From: Pseudorhodoferax sp. Leaf274
GTDB taxonomy: Bacteria > Pseudomonadota > Gammaproteobacteria > Burkholderiales > Burkholderiaceae_C
Direction: 5' to 3'
NCBI RefSeq assembly: GCF_001422445.1
Contig: NZ_LMNA01000025.1
Coordinates: 125,061-189,060 of the forward strand
Length of the DNA stretch: 64,000 nucleotides
Shown: piece by piece, positions 1 to 9,717 of the stretch
How the letters are laid out: each line of letters opens with the position of its first letter
Position numbering within the stretch: the stretch's first letter is position 1
Notes under the pieces: generated by a model
What the model was told of the DNA's origin: nothing
Database searches by the model: none
The model's input: only the letters and a program-made list of their open reading frames with translations
Position numbers and translations under genes: made by a program

Positions 1-1233
1 TCGCCGCTGCACATGGAGAAGAAGCTGCGCATGACACCCGACCAGGTGTTCGAGCAGGCACGCCAGTCGGTGCGCTTCGCGCGCAACCTGGTCGGCGACA
101 TCGAGTTCAGCCCCGAGGATGGCTACCGCAGCGACCCGGATTTCCTGTGCCGCGTGATCGAAGAGGTGATCAAGGAGGGCGCCACCACCATCAACGTGCC
201 CGACACGGTCGGCTACGCCATCCCCGAGCTCTACGGCAACTTCATCCTGGACCTGCGCCAGCGCATCCCGAACAGCGACAAGGCGGTCTGGTCCGTGCAC
301 TGCCACAACGACCTGGGCATGGCCGTGGCCAACTCGCTGGCCGGCGTGAAGATCGGCGGCGCGCGGCAGGTGGAATGCACCATCAACGGCCTGGGCGAGC
401 GCGCGGGCAACTGCTCGCTGGAAGAGGTGGTGATGGCCGTGAAGACGCGCCGCGACTACTTCGGCCTCGACCTGAACATCGCCACCGAGCACATCGTGGC
501 GGCGAGCCGCATGGTCAGCCAGACCACCGGCTTCGTGGTGCAGCCCAACAAGGCCGTGGTCGGCGCCAACGCCTTCGCCCATGCCTCGGGCATCCACCAG
601 GACGGCGTGCTCAAGGCGCGCGACACCTACGAGATCATGCGCGCCGAAGACGTGGGCTGGAGCGCCAACAAGATCGTGCTGGGCAAGCTCTCGGGTCGCA
701 ACGCCTTTAAGCAGCGCTTGCAAGACCTGGGCGTGCAGATGGAGAGCGAGGCCGACATCAACGCCGCTTTCGCGCGCTTCAAGGACCTGGCCGACCGCAA
801 GAGCGAGATCTTCGACGAGGACATCCTGGCGCTGGTCAGCGAGGAGAGCGTGGCGCACGAGCAGGAGCAGTACGTCTTCGTCTCGCTCAAGCAGCACAGC
901 GAGACCGGCGAGCGGCCGCAGGCCGAGGTGGTGTTCACGGCCCAGGGCCAGGAGGTGCGCGGCACGTCCGACGGCAACGGCCCGGTCGACGCTTCGCTCA
1001 AGGCCATCGAATCGCATGTCCACAGCGGCGCCGAGATGGTGCTGTATTCGGTCAACGCCATCAGCGGCTCGACCGAGAGCCAGGGCGAGGTCACGGTGCG
1101 GCTGCAGAACAGCGGCCGCGTGGTCAATGGCGTGGGCGCCGATCCCGACATCGTCGTGGCCTCGGCCAAGGCCTACCTGTCGGCCTTGAACAAGCTGTAC
1201 AGCAAGGCCGAGCGCGTCGCAGCCCAGGGCTGA
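1..1233 (+). CDS. leuA: 2-isopropylmalate synthase, 5' end outside window
   Basis: Catalyses the first committed step of leucine synthesis, joining acetyl-CoA and 2-oxoisovalerate. The frame is open to the left edge (reads SPLH before the first visible Met), so about 100 N-terminal residues of a roughly 510-residue enzyme are missing. The visible part has the metal-binding HCHNDLG segment, the GLGERAGN loop, the ASGIHQDG segment, and a C-terminal LeuA dimer domain (last about 130 residues), which carries leucine feedback inhibition in the family. It ends just before a strong hairpin terminator. The plant/fungal and actinobacterial forms differ in length; this is the standard bacterial form. 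Confidence 0.97.
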   Translation, partial: SPLHMEKKLRMTPDQVFEQARQSVRFARNLVGDIEFSPEDGYRSDPDFLCRVIEEVIKEGATTINVPDTVGYAIPELYGNFILDLRQRIPNSDKAVWSVHCHNDLGMAVANSLAGVKIGGARQVECTINGLGERAGNCSLEEVVMAVKTRRDYFGLDLNIATEHIVAASRMVSQTTGFVVQPNKAVVGANAFAHASGIHQDGVLKARDTYEIMRAEDVGWSANKIVLGKLSGRNAFKQRLQDLGVQMESEADINAAFARFKDLADRKSEIFDEDILALVSEESVAHEQEQYVFVSLKQHSETGERPQAEVVFTAQGQEVRGTSDGNGPVDASLKAIESHVHSGAEMVLYSVNAISGSTESQGEVTVRLQNSGRVVNGVGADPDIVVASAKAYLSALNKLYSKAERVAAQG

Positions 1234-1255
1234 CCGCGGCGGCCACCGAAAGCAG

Positions 1256-1281
1256 AACGGCCTCCCGAGGGAGGCCGTTTT
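1256..1281. terminator. Bidirectional intrinsic terminator between leuA and ppiC
   Basis: The inverted repeat cggcctccc (1258-1266) / gggaggccg (1269-1277) is flanked by AA on the left and TTTT on the right. It therefore gives a hairpin plus T-run on the plus strand, and a shorter T-run on the minus strand. It lies between the convergent ends of leuA and the peptidyl-prolyl isomerase gene. Confidence 0.85.
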
Positions 1282-1298
1282 CTTTGGGGGCAGGGCGG

Positions 1299-2090
1299 TT
1301 ACTCGACCTTGGCCTTGGCGCGCAGTTCCTGCTGGTACTGCTGCATCTTCTGCTGTTGCAGCTGCTGGCCGATCTGCTGCTTGACCTGTTCCAGCGGCGG
1401 GAACTCCTGCTGGCGCTCGTCGTTCAGGCGGATGACGTGGTAGCCGAACTGGGTCTTGACGGGCACATCCGTGGTCTGGCCCTTCTTGAGCTTGACCAGC
1501 GCGTCGCCGAATTCCTTGACGTAGCCGGCCGGGTTGGCCCAGCCCAGGTCGCCGCCGTTGGCGCCGGATCCGGGGTCCTTGGACTGCTTCTTGGCGATGT
1601 CCTCGAACTTCGCGCCCTTCTTGAGGCTGGCGATGATGGCCTTGGCGTCGGCTTCCTTCTCGACCAGGATGTGCTGGGCCTTGTATTCCTTGCCTTCGCT
1701 GGAATTGGCGGCCTTGACCTTGTCGTACTCGGCCTGGATCTCGGCGTCGGTCACGGGGTGGGTCTTCTGGTAGTCCACCAGCAGCTCACGCACCAGCAGC
1801 GACTGGCGGGCGAAATCCATCTGGGCCTGGAAGTCGGGCGAGGCATCCAGGCCGCGCTTCTGCGCTTCCTGCATGAAGATCTCGCGCATGATGACTTCCT
1901 CGCGCAGCTGGCCTTCCTGGTCGGGCGTGACCGGACGGCCGGCACGCGCCATCTGCTCGGCCAGCGCATCCACGCGGGCCTTGGGCACGGCCTTGCCGTT
2001 GACGACAGCCACGTTCTGCGCGAACGAGGGCAGGCTGACGGCACCCAGCACGAGCGCTGCCGCAACTGCGGAATACAGAGACTTCTTCAT
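1299..2090 (-). CDS. Periplasmic parvulin-type peptidyl-prolyl cis-trans isomerase
   Basis: A folding catalyst of the SurA/PpiD/PrsA type acting on exported proteins. The start ATG at 2090 is preceded by GAGGA at good spacing; an upstream TTG (2102) would add four residues and is less likely. Residues 1-25 form a Sec signal peptide (MKKSLYSAVAAALVLG, cleavage near SFAQ). A SurA-N-like helical region follows, then a parvulin domain from about residue 125 to 222 (KAQHILVE at its start, GGDLGW in the middle, FGYHVIRL at its end), then a Gln-rich C-terminal helix. It is the last gene of the selO-msrB-yciB-bolA-ppi operon. Family assignment is firm; the client proteins are unknown. Confidence 0.9.
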   Translation of the reverse strand: MKKSLYSAVAAALVLGAVSLPSFAQNVAVVNGKAVPKARVDALAEQMARAGRPVTPDQEGQLREEVIMREIFMQEAQKRGLDASPDFQAQMDFARQSLLVRELLVDYQKTHPVTDAEIQAEYDKVKAANSSEGKEYKAQHILVEKEADAKAIIASLKKGAKFEDIAKKQSKDPGSGANGGDLGWANPAGYVKEFGDALVKLKKGQTTDVPVKTQFGYHVIRLNDERQQEFPPLEQVKQQIGQQLQQQKMQQYQQELRAKAKVE

Positions 2091-2098
2091 GTGTTTCC

Positions 2099-2416
2099 TC
2101 AAGAGTTTTGGGAGGGCGGGGCCTGGAGCGACGATGGCGTTGCGGCCGGGTGCACGTGCGGAATAATTTCGATGGCTATGGCGTGCACGCCCTGGGTGAT
2201 CATTTGGCGCAGCGGATCATACACAAGGCGATGCTGCGCCACGCGCGACAGTCCGGCGAACTGTGGCGAGGCGATGCGCACGCGGAAATGCGTGCCGTAG
2301 GGGTGCGGCCCTGCGCCCGCGTGGCCTGCATGGTCGGCGCTTTCGTCCAGCACTTCGAGCTGCGTGGGGCCCAGTGCCGCACGCAGCGCCTGCGCCATGT
2401 CGGTGGCGGTCGCCAT
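2099..2416 (-). CDS. bolA: BolA family protein
   Basis: A small protein (105 aa) of the BolA/IbaG family, which partners monothiol glutaredoxins in iron-sulfur trafficking and affects cell shape. The BolA fold signature is visible: THFRVRI, then FAGLSRVAQHRLVYDPL, with the His of QHR at the usual metal or cluster-binding position. Its start codon shares one base with the end of the upstream yciB gene (2416), and its stop lies 8 bases from the ppi start, so translation is probably coupled. It could be the transcription-factor-like BolA or the IbaG type; sequence alone does not settle this. Confidence 0.88.
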   Translation of the reverse strand: MATATDMAQALRAALGPTQLEVLDESADHAGHAGAGPHPYGTHFRVRIASPQFAGLSRVAQHRLVYDPLRQMITQGVHAIAIEIIPHVHPAATPSSLQAPPSQNS

Positions 2417-2988
2417 CAGCGCGGCTCCTTGGATTCGACCTCGGCGGCGTCACCCGCTTCGCCGTCGGACTGGAGGTGGCGCGACACATACAGGCCCTGG
2501 CCGATGATGAAGGCCAGCGGGAACACGTAGCCCCAGAGCTTGAAGTCGACCCAGGCGTCGGTGCTGAAGTAGTAGGCCACGTAGCCGTTCACGACCGACA
2601 TGAACAGGCAATACAGCACCCAGGCCCAGTTCAACCGCATCCACACGGCATCGGGCAGTTCGAGCTGGCTGCCCAGCACCATCTTGAGGAAGTTCTTCCG
2701 GAACACCCAGACCGTGACGGCCAGCGCCACCGCCATGGCCGCGTACAGCACGGTGGGCTTCCACTTGATGAAGCGTTCGTCCTGCAGCACCAGGGTCAGG
2801 GTGCCGAACACGAGCACCAGGGCCAGCGTGGCCTTCTGCATGGTCTGCAGCTTGCGTTCCTGCGCGTAGGTCACGCCCATCTGCACCACCGTGGCGGCCA
2901 TCAGCACTGCGGTGCCCACGTAGATGCCGTAGAGCTTGTAGGCGCCGAAGAACAGCAGGATCGGCAGGAAGTCGAGCAGGATCTTCAT
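2416..2988 (-). CDS. yciB: YciB family inner-membrane protein (septation protein A)
   Basis: A 190-aa integral membrane protein related to E. coli YciB (formerly IspA), linked to cell-envelope synthesis and septation. It opens with the family's typical [18 protein letters not shown] and shows about five hydrophobic segments, with charged tails. The last 20 residues are acidic and hydrophilic (cytoplasmic tail). It lies 4 bases downstream of msrB and overlaps bolA by one base. Role beyond the family name is not established from sequence. Confidence 0.92.
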   Translation of the reverse strand: MKILLDFLPILLFFGAYKLYGIYVGTAVLMAATVVQMGVTYAQERKLQTMQKATLALVLVFGTLTLVLQDERFIKWKPTVLYAAMAVALAVTVWVFRKNFLKMVLGSQLELPDAVWMRLNWAWVLYCLFMSVVNGYVAYYFSTDAWVDFKLWGYVFPLAFIIGQGLYVSRHLQSDGEAGDAAEVESKEPR

Positions 2989-2992
2989 GGGC

Positions 2993-3403
2993 TCACTTGT
3001 CCTCGAACTGCAGCGAAGCCGAATTCATGCAGTAGCGCAGGCCGGTGGGCGTCGGGCCGTCGGGGAACACGTGGCCCAGGTGGGCGCCGCAGCTGGCGCA
3101 CACGGTCTCGGTGCGCACCATGCCGTGGCTGCGGTCGACGATCTCCTCGATGGCGCCGGGCACGGCCTCCTGCGAGAAGCTGGGCCAGCCGCAGCCGGCG
3201 TCGAACTTGGTGCCGGAGTCGAACAACTTGGCGCCGCAGCAGACGCAGTGGTAGCTTCCGTCGGCCCAGTGCTGTTCGTACTTGCCGGTGTAGGGGCGTT
3301 CGGTCGCCGCGTGGCGGGTGACCTGGTAGGCGGCCGGCTCGGCGCCTTTCTGCGCGAGCAGCGCACGCCATTCGGCGTCGGTTTTCTCAACGGGTCGGGT
3401 CAT
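2993..3403 (-). CDS. msrB: Peptide-methionine (R)-S-oxide reductase
   Basis: Repairs the R epimer of methionine sulfoxide in proteins using thioredoxin. It is 136 aa, a single MsrB domain. Two CxxC pairs (CVCC near residue 53 and CASC near residue 102) form the structural zinc site. The catalytic Cys is in RYCMNSASL near the C terminus, and GCGWPSF is the substrate-binding motif. It overlaps the end of selO by 4 bases (ATGA), so the two are translationally coupled. It is cytoplasmic (no signal peptide), unlike the periplasmic MsrP system. Confidence 0.96.
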   Translation of the reverse strand: MTRPVEKTDAEWRALLAQKGAEPAAYQVTRHAATERPYTGKYEQHWADGSYHCVCCGAKLFDSGTKFDAGCGWPSFSQEAVPGAIEEIVDRSHGMVRTETVCASCGAHLGHVFPDGPTPTGLRYCMNSASLQFEDK

Positions 3404-4887
3404 GAGGAACAGCTGATCTCGATGGAGGATGCCCAGTCGGGCGGGAAGTCGGCATCGGCTTCGCAGCCGGGGTGCTCGTCATATGGGGTCTGCAGCAGCC
3501 GGTGCAAGCGTTCGACTTCCGAGAAGTCCTTGGCATGCGCGCGGCGGATGGCCTGCTCGGCCAGGTGGTTGCGCAGCACGAACCTGGGATTGGCGGCACG
3601 CATGCCCGCCCCGGCCTGGTCCAGCGCGCAGCCGGCCATGCGGCGCTGGTAGAGCGTGGCCCAGCCGTCGAACGCGGCGCCGTCCAGGAACAGGTCGCGC
3701 ACGGGCGTGAGCGCCATGCCCGCGGCCACGGCGTCGGACAGCCGGCGCCAGAAGATGGTGTGGTCCACGCGCTGGCTGGCCAGCAGCTGCAGCGTGGCCT
3801 CGACCAGTGCACGGTCGTCGTCCTGCGGCTGCGCCAGGCCCAGCTTGGCGCGCATGGCCGCCTCCAGCGCCTGCGGGAAGTCGGTCTTGTAGTGCTCCAG
3901 CGCCGCCAGGGCCAGCTCCTGGTCCTCGATCAGGGGCAGCAGCGCCTGGCCCAGGCAGAACAGGTTCCAGTAGGCCACGTTGGGCTGGCGGTTGAAGGCG
4001 TAGCGGCCCTGGGTGTCGCTGTGGTTGCAGATGTGGCCCGGGTCGAAGGCGTCGAGGAACTGGAACGGGCCGTAGTCGATGGTCAGCCCCAGGATGCTCA
4101 TGTTGTCCGTGTTCATCACGCCATGGCAAAAGCCCACGGCCTGCCACTGCGCCAGCATGGCCGCGGTGCGCTGCGTCACCGCGCGCAGCAGCGCAGCGTA
4201 CGCGTTGCCGCCGAAGTCCTCGGCCTGCGCCCGGCACTGCGGGTAGTGGCGGTCGACCACGTGGTCGGCCAGTGCGCGCAGCGATGCGTGGTCGCCGCTG
4301 GCCGCGAAATGCTCGAAGTGGCCGAACCGGACGAAGCTGGGCGCCACGCGCGTGACCACGGCCGCCGTCTCCAGCGTCTCGCGCCGCACGGGTGCGTCCG
4401 ATCCCGTCACGCACAGCGCGCGCGTGGTGGCGATGCCCAGGCCGGCCATGGCCTCGCTGCACAGGAATTCGCGGATCGACGAGCGCAGCACGGCCCGGCC
4501 GTCGCCCATGCGCGAGTAGGGCGTGCGCCCCGCGCCCTTGAGCTGCAACTCCAGGCCGCCTGCGGTCTCGCCCAGGCCGATGGCGCGGCCGTCGCCGAGC
4601 TGGCCGGCCCAGACGCCGAACTGGTGGCCGCTGTAGACGCTGGCATAGGGCGCGCTGCCGGGGAGCAGCTGGTTGCCCGTGAAGGCCTGCAGCGCGGCGT
4701 CGGACGCGAACCAGCCGGCATCCAGGCCCAGTTGCGCGGCCACGGCGTCGCTGCGGCCGACCCAGTACGGGGCGGGCAGGGGCGTGGGCTGCAGGCGCGT
4801 GACGAAGGCCGGCCCCAGGTCGGCAAAGCCCTCGCGCCAGGCGATGGGCGCGGGGTCGGCCAGGACGGCGTCGGAAGTTGGGCGCAT
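3400..4887 (-). CDS. selO: SelO/YdiU family protein adenylyltransferase
   Basis: A pseudokinase-fold enzyme that transfers AMP to Ser/Thr/Tyr of target proteins in response to oxidative stress (known for E. coli YdiU and human SelO). 495 aa, full length. Visible are the [17 protein letters not shown] segment, [11 protein letters not shown] (ATP-binding loop), [13 protein letters not shown] (catalytic/metal-binding loop) and DYGPFQFLD (inverted DFG-like element). It ends ISCSS, with the conserved penultimate-region Cys that replaces the selenocysteine of eukaryotes. First gene of the operon; the next gene, msrB, is also a redox-repair gene, which fits the redox role. Confidence 0.95.
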   Translation of the reverse strand: MRPTSDAVLADPAPIAWREGFADLGPAFVTRLQPTPLPAPYWVGRSDAVAAQLGLDAGWFASDAALQAFTGNQLLPGSAPYASVYSGHQFGVWAGQLGDGRAIGLGETAGGLELQLKGAGRTPYSRMGDGRAVLRSSIREFLCSEAMAGLGIATTRALCVTGSDAPVRRETLETAAVVTRVAPSFVRFGHFEHFAASGDHASLRALADHVVDRHYPQCRAQAEDFGGNAYAALLRAVTQRTAAMLAQWQAVGFCHGVMNTDNMSILGLTIDYGPFQFLDAFDPGHICNHSDTQGRYAFNRQPNVAYWNLFCLGQALLPLIEDQELALAALEHYKTDFPQALEAAMRAKLGLAQPQDDDRALVEATLQLLASQRVDHTIFWRRLSDAVAAGMALTPVRDLFLDGAAFDGWATLYQRRMAGCALDQAGAGMRAANPRFVLRNHLAEQAIRRAHAKDFSEVERLHRLLQTPYDEHPGCEADADFPPDWASSIEISCSS

Positions 4888-4944
4888 GGCCCGATTGTCG
4901 GGCAGGCCGGGAAACCCCGGCCGCCAGGGGCTACCCCGGCGGTG

Positions 4945-5988
4945 TCAGCAGCCCAGGCGCGCGCGGTACTGGGCCGGCGGCACGCCGAACCAGCGCTTGC
5001 AGGCGCGGTGGAAGTTGCTGCTGTCCACATAGCCCAGCAGGTCGGACACATCGGCCAGGCTGTGGCGCTGCTCGGCCAGGTACTGCTGGGCCAGCTCGTG
5101 CCGGGTGCTGTCGAGCAGCGCCTGGTAGGACACCTGCTCCTCCTGCAGCCGGCGCTGCAGCGTGCGTTCGGCCAGGCCCAGGCCCTTGGCGACGACCTCG
5201 CGGCGCGGCTCGCCTTGGTCCAGCAGGCGTGCGATCTCGGCGCGCACGCGCTGGGCCATGCTGGTCTGGCCCAGGCCGGCCAGCTGCTTGTCCAGCAAGG
5301 ACTCCAGCATGCCGGCGAGTTCCGCGTCGCAGGTGGGGATCGGGCGGCGCAGGTCGCGGTGCGCGATCAGCATGCGGTTGGCCGGCGCGCCGAAGCGCAG
5401 CGGGCAGCCGAAGGCGGTGCGCTGCGCCCGGTCGTCCGCGGGCTGCGCGTCGGCCAGCTCCACCACCAGCGGATCGAACTCCCTGCGCGTGAGCCACTGG
5501 CACAGCATCAGCGTGGCCAGCATCGCGTACTCCACGCGCTGGCGCGGGATCGGCAGCGTGCCGCCGGTGTGCGCGGTCGAGAGCCAGCAGCCGCGCGCGT
5601 CGGCCTGCAGCGAGAAGGCCGTGGCGTCCGAGATCACGGCCATGTAGCGCGCCAGATGGGCCAGCGCGCGGCCCAGGTCCGGGCTGCAGCTCATCACATG
5701 GCCCACGGTGCCGGTGTTGCTGTGGGTGGCGGCCAGGCTGCGCTGCAGGCCCAGCGTGGGCTTGCCCGCGCGCGCCACGGCCAGCTGCCACAGGCGCGTG
5801 ACCTGGTCGACCGGGATGCGTGCGTTCTGCCGGTGCAGCGTGGCAGCGTCGAAGCCGGCATCGCGCAGCAGCGCAGGCACATCCAGGCCCTCGGACTCGA
5901 ACATGGTCAGCACGCCGGTCAACCACGCAGCCGAGCTGGTGCGCACGGGCAGGTAGGGAAGGGCGGTCCGCGTGGTTCCTGAAGTCAT
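4945..5988 (-). CDS. AraC family transcriptional regulator
   Basis: 347 aa. The N-terminal two thirds match the ligand-binding domain found in OruR/ArgR-type AraC proteins (arabinose-binding-like; AGFDAATLHRQNARIP region). The C-terminal about 90 residues are the double HTH, with the second helix-turn-helix in LADVSDLLGYVDSSNFHRAC and ending in the usual FGVPPAQYR. The ATG at 5988 is chosen because the domain begins shortly after it; the frame stays open further upstream but gives arginine-rich, non-homologous sequence. Divergent from the carboxylesterase at 6132, which it may control. The inducer is unknown. Confidence 0.88.
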   Translation of the reverse strand: MTSGTTRTALPYLPVRTSSAAWLTGVLTMFESEGLDVPALLRDAGFDAATLHRQNARIPVDQVTRLWQLAVARAGKPTLGLQRSLAATHSNTGTVGHVMSCSPDLGRALAHLARYMAVISDATAFSLQADARGCWLSTAHTGGTLPIPRQRVEYAMLATLMLCQWLTRREFDPLVVELADAQPADDRAQRTAFGCPLRFGAPANRMLIAHRDLRRPIPTCDAELAGMLESLLDKQLAGLGQTSMAQRVRAEIARLLDQGEPRREVVAKGLGLAERTLQRRLQEEQVSYQALLDSTRHELAQQYLAEQRHSLADVSDLLGYVDSSNFHRACKRWFGVPPAQYRARLGC

Positions 5989-6131
5989 GGATTTGGCGCG
6001 CTTGCGATAGCGGTACTCGAGCGGGGGCCTTCTAGACTTTTCCTGGCAACGGCCCGAAGCGGCGCAGTATGGACGAGGGTCCGCCGCGCGTGCATCGCGA
6101 ATAACCCCGAACGACCGGACAGGAGACAAGC
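5989..6131. promoter_or_regulatory. Divergent intergenic region, AraC regulator / esterase
   Basis: 143 bp between the two divergent starts. The only clear element is the ribosome-binding site AGGAGA at 6121-6126 for the esterase ATG at 6132. Promoters and the AraC site should lie here, but I could not pick a convincing pair of boxes or repeats. Confidence 0.4.
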
Positions 6132-7868
6132 ATGCGTACAGCCCTTCCATCCCTCCCTTGGTGTGTGCAGCGCGCAGGCGCCGCGCTGGTCCTGGCCGCC
6201 TGCGCCGCGCTCGCCGGCTGCGGCGGCTCGTCCGACGACGACGGCCCCACGCTGCGCACCACGGCCGCCGGCAAGCTCCAGGGCATCGACGACAGCGCAC
6301 GCAACGGCACCTGGGCCTGGAAGGGCGTGCGCTACGCCGAGCCGCCCGTTGGGGCGCTGCGCTGGCGCGCGCCGGTGGAGCCCGCACGCTGGGCCGGCGT
6401 GCGCGCGGCCGACAGCTTCGGCCCCGCCTGCCTGCAGATCGGCCGCATGTTCGGCCCCGGCGCCAACAACCGCTTCGACGAGACCATCGCCAGCACCATG
6501 GGCCAGCCGTTGGGCAGCGAAGACTGCCTCACGCTCAACATCTGGCGCCCGGCCACGGGCGAGGCCAAGCTGCCCGTGCTGTTGTTCATCCACGGCGGCA
6601 GCAACATCTCGGGCTACACGGCCGACCCGCTCTACGACGGCGCCGCGCTGGCCAAAGCCGCCAACGCCGTGGTGGTCACGGCCAACTACCGGCTCGGCGT
6701 GCTGGGCTTCCTGAACCTGCCGCAGCTGCGGGTCGGCGGTACGGCCGGCGACGACTCGGGCAACTTCGCGCTGCTCGACAACATGGCGGCGCTGCGCTGG
6801 TTGCGCGGCAACGCCGCGGCCTTCGGCGGCGACGCCGACAACATCACCGTCTCCGGCGAATCGGCCGGCGCGAACAACGTGCTGGCCGTGATGACCTCGC
6901 CCATGGCCAAGGGCCTGTTCCACAAGATCGTCGCGCTGAGCGGCGGCATCTCGCTGGCCAGCAACCTGCCGGCCGGCACCTCGCCTGCCCTGAGCCCGCT
7001 CGCGACTTGGCAGGCGCAGGGCGAGCTGGTCCTGCTGAACCTGCTCGTGGCCGACGGCACGGCCGCCGACCTGGCCGCGGCCAGGACCTACGTGGCCACG
7101 CGCACGGCCGCGCAGGTCGCCGACTACCTGCGCGGCAAGGATGGCAAGGCCGTGCTGGCGACCGCGCTCGCCAAGGGCCTGAACACGGGCAACCCCATCC
7201 CGGACGGCACGGTCGTGCCGACCGACCCTATCGCCACCATCGCGGCCGGCCAGCATGTCAACGTGCCCACACTGATCGGCAACACGCGCGACGAAGGCAA
7301 GCTGTTCGGCGGGCTGCTGCCGCTGTTCGGCGGCAGGCCCAGCTACATCGTCGACGACGCCACCCGCTTCCTCATGATGGCCCGCTTCGACCCCGATGCG
7401 GCCACGTCGCTCACCACCGCCGACATCGTCGATGCGTCGTACCTGCCGGTGGCCACGCCCGCCACGGGCTACGACGCGCGCACCGGGCTCATCACCAGGC
7501 TCCTGTTCGAGGCCAACAGCCAGAACCTGCTGTCCACGCTAAGCGCCCGGCAGCCCCAGCTGTGGCAATACCGCTTCGACTGGGCGCAGGAGGCCTACCC
7601 CTGGAACGAGGTGTACGGTGCCGCCCATGCCTTCGACCTGGCCTTCCTGTTCGGCAACTTCGGCCCCTCGGTGGTCGGCCAGGTGGTGGGCGGCACGGCC
7701 AACCGCGCGGGCCGCCTCGCGCTGTCGAACGCGTTGATGGCCAGCCTGGGCGCCTTCATGCGCACGGGCAACCCGAACGCCACGGCGCTGGGCGCCAGCT
7801 GGTCGCCCTGGCCATCGAAGCTGCTGCTGGATGCGACACCGACCGCCCTGCGCATCTCGGCGCAGTGA
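6132..7868 (+). CDS. Type-B carboxylesterase, predicted lipoprotein
   Basis: A serine hydrolase of the carboxylesterase/cholinesterase family (578 aa). The N terminus is a lipoprotein signal with lipobox LAGC (Cys30), followed by a Gly/Ser/Asp spacer, so the enzyme is probably membrane-anchored in the periplasm or outer membrane. The EDCLTLNIW block and the oxyanion HGGSN segment are present, and the nucleophile is Ser244 in GESAG. The oxyanion motif reads HGGSN instead of the common HGGGF. Strong SD (AGGAGA). Substrate unknown; neighbouring acyl-CoA genes make an ester whose acid is then activated by the downstream ligase a reasonable guess only. Confidence 0.9.
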   Translation: MRTALPSLPWCVQRAGAALVLAACAALAGCGGSSDDDGPTLRTTAAGKLQGIDDSARNGTWAWKGVRYAEPPVGALRWRAPVEPARWAGVRAADSFGPACLQIGRMFGPGANNRFDETIASTMGQPLGSEDCLTLNIWRPATGEAKLPVLLFIHGGSNISGYTADPLYDGAALAKAANAVVVTANYRLGVLGFLNLPQLRVGGTAGDDSGNFALLDNMAALRWLRGNAAAFGGDADNITVSGESAGANNVLAVMTSPMAKGLFHKIVALSGGISLASNLPAGTSPALSPLATWQAQGELVLLNLLVADGTAADLAAARTYVATRTAAQVADYLRGKDGKAVLATALAKGLNTGNPIPDGTVVPTDPIATIAAGQHVNVPTLIGNTRDEGKLFGGLLPLFGGRPSYIVDDATRFLMMARFDPDAATSLTTADIVDASYLPVATPATGYDARTGLITRLLFEANSQNLLSTLSARQPQLWQYRFDWAQEAYPWNEVYGAAHAFDLAFLFGNFGPSVVGQVVGGTANRAGRLALSNALMASLGAFMRTGNPNATALGASWSPWPSKLLLDATPTALRISAQ

Positions 7869-7962
7869 CCATCCGCGCCGCAGGGCGTACGGGTAAATAC
7901 CGAACGGTCGTGCCATTACGATGCACGCCTGTTGAAAACAAGCGTTCCTGGGAGCCATAGCC

Positions 7963-9606
7963 ATGCTGGGTCTGATGCAGAACCAACCCCTTCTGATCTC
8001 TTCGTTGATCGACTTCGCCGAGCGCCACCATGGCGACGGCGAGATCGTCTCGCGGCGCGTGGAAGGCGACATCCACCGCTACGCTTGGCGCGACGTGGCG
8101 CGGCGTGCGCGCCAGGTCGCGGGCGGCCTGGACGCATGGCAGCTGGGCTTCGGCGACCGCGTTGCCACGCTGGCCTGGAACGGCTACCGCCACCTGGAGC
8201 TGTACTTCGGCGTGAGCGGCTCCGGCCGCGTGCTGCACACCATCAACCCGCGCCTGCACCCCGAGCAGATCGCCTGGATCGCCAACCACGCCGAAGACCA
8301 GGTGCTGTGCTTCGACCTCAGCTTCTTGCCGCTGGTGCAGGCCGTGCATGCCAAGTGCCCCACGGTCAGGCACTGGGTGGCGCTGTGCGATGCCGACAAG
8401 CTGCCGCAGGACAGCGGCATCCCCGGCCTGCAGAGCTACGAGGCCTGGCTGGCCGACAAGCCCGGCACCTACCAGTGGCCCGTGTTCGACGAGAACACCG
8501 CCTCGAGCATGTGCTACACGAGCGGCACCACGGGCAACCCCAAGGCCGCGCTGTACAGCCACCGCTCGACCACGCTGCACGCGTATGCCGCCGCGCTGCC
8601 CGACGTGATGGGCATCAGCGCGCGTGACGCCATCCTGCCGGTCGTGCCGATGTTCCACGTCAACGCCTGGGGCATTCCGTACTCCGCCGCACTCACGGGC
8701 GCCAAGCTGGTGTTCCCCGGCCCGGCGATGGACGGCAAGTCGATCTACGAGCTCATCGAGGCCGAGAAGGTCAGCTACGCCGCCGGCGTGCCCACCGTCT
8801 GGCAGATGCTGCTCATGCACATGAAGCCGGCGGGCCTGAAGTTCTCCACGCTCAAGCGCACGGTGATCGGCGGCTCGGCCTGCCCGCCGGCCATGATCAA
8901 CGCCTTTCGCGACGACTACGGCGTGGAGGTGCTGCACGCCTGGGGCATGACCGAGATGTCGCCGCTCGGAACGCTGTGCACGCTCAAGAACAAGCATCTC
9001 GACCTGCCCAAGGAAGAGCAGATGAAGATCCTGCTCAAGCAGGGCCGGGCGATCTACGGCGTGGACATGAAGATCGTCGGCCCCAATGGCGAAGACCTGC
9101 CGTTCGACGGCAAGGCGGCCGGCGACCTGCTGGTGCGCGGCCCCTGGGTGGTGCGCGAGTACTTCAAGGGCGAGGGCGGCTCGCCGCTGGTGCGCGACGC
9201 CCAGGGCAACGAATGGTTCCCCACCGGCGACGTGGCCACCATCGACGCCGACGGCTTCATGCAGATCACCGACCGCAGCAAGGACGTGATCAAGTCCGGC
9301 GGCGAATGGATCAGCTCCATCGACATCGAGAACATCGCCGTGGCGCATCCGGCCGTGGCGATGGCCGCCTGCATCGGCGTGTTCCACCCCAAGTGGGACG
9401 AGCGGCCCATCGTGGTCGTCGTGAAGAAACCCAACGCCGAGGTGGGCCGCGAGGAACTGCTGGCGTTCTACGAAGGCAAGACCGCCAAATGGCAGATCCC
9501 CGACGACGTGGTGTTCGTCGACGCCATCCCGCTCGGCGCCACCGGCAAGATGCTCAAGACCCGCCTGCGCGAGCAGCTCAAGGACTACCGCCTGCCGGGC
9601 CTGTGA
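7963..9606 (+). CDS. Fatty-acid (acyl)-CoA ligase, AMP-forming
   Basis: Activates a carboxylic acid to its CoA thioester with ATP. 547 aa, ANL superfamily. The P-loop [10 protein letters not shown] begins near residue 185, HVNAWG and GWGMTEM-like ([11 protein letters not shown]) motifs follow, then [24 protein letters not shown], and the C-terminal catalytic Lys in GATGKMLK. These are features of the medium/long-chain FadD-like ligases. GGGAG SD at about 7949-7954. It is 95 bp after the esterase and 111 bp before a Liv-type transporter, so it is a good candidate for activating what that transporter imports. Exact chain length or aromatic preference cannot be read from sequence. Confidence 0.9.
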   Translation: MLGLMQNQPLLISSLIDFAERHHGDGEIVSRRVEGDIHRYAWRDVARRARQVAGGLDAWQLGFGDRVATLAWNGYRHLELYFGVSGSGRVLHTINPRLHPEQIAWIANHAEDQVLCFDLSFLPLVQAVHAKCPTVRHWVALCDADKLPQDSGIPGLQSYEAWLADKPGTYQWPVFDENTASSMCYTSGTTGNPKAALYSHRSTTLHAYAAALPDVMGISARDAILPVVPMFHVNAWGIPYSAALTGAKLVFPGPAMDGKSIYELIEAEKVSYAAGVPTVWQMLLMHMKPAGLKFSTLKRTVIGGSACPPAMINAFRDDYGVEVLHAWGMTEMSPLGTLCTLKNKHLDLPKEEQMKILLKQGRAIYGVDMKIVGPNGEDLPFDGKAAGDLLVRGPWVVREYFKGEGGSPLVRDAQGNEWFPTGDVATIDADGFMQITDRSKDVIKSGGEWISSIDIENIAVAHPAVAMAACIGVFHPKWDERPIVVVVKKPNAEVGREELLAFYEGKTAKWQIPDDVVFVDAIPLGATGKMLKTRLREQLKDYRLPGL

Positions 9607-9717
9607 CGGGCCAGTGAGCCGCGCACGACACCGCCTAGGGCAATCCCTCAGCGTTGGCGCAAAAGAAGACTTGTAACCTGCCCTCACTTTTTTCCAAGAC
9701 CACTAGGAGACGACCGA

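Noticed and set aside
3472-5982. Very long plus-strand open frame opposite selO and the AraC gene (836 codons); similar ones at 26378-29173 and 46810-50106
   Set aside because: Their translations are His/Arg/Val/Gly-rich with no domain pattern, and the opposite strand encodes clear conserved proteins. They are by-products of high third-position GC.
5989-6387. N-terminal extension of the AraC regulator to 6387
   Set aside because: Arg/Pro-rich, non-conserved, and overlapping the start of the divergent esterase gene.
7899-7916. Second copy of the TetR-like palindrome before the acyl-CoA ligase gene
   Set aside because: ACCGAACG-GT-CGTGCCAT matches the 15055 site at only 11 of 16 arm positions and is not symmetrical; possible weak site but not supportable.
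9607-9717. Sigma-70 promoter before the binding-protein gene
   Set aside because: TTGGCG at 9654-9659 has no -10 box at acceptable spacing (TGTAAC is only 12 bases away).
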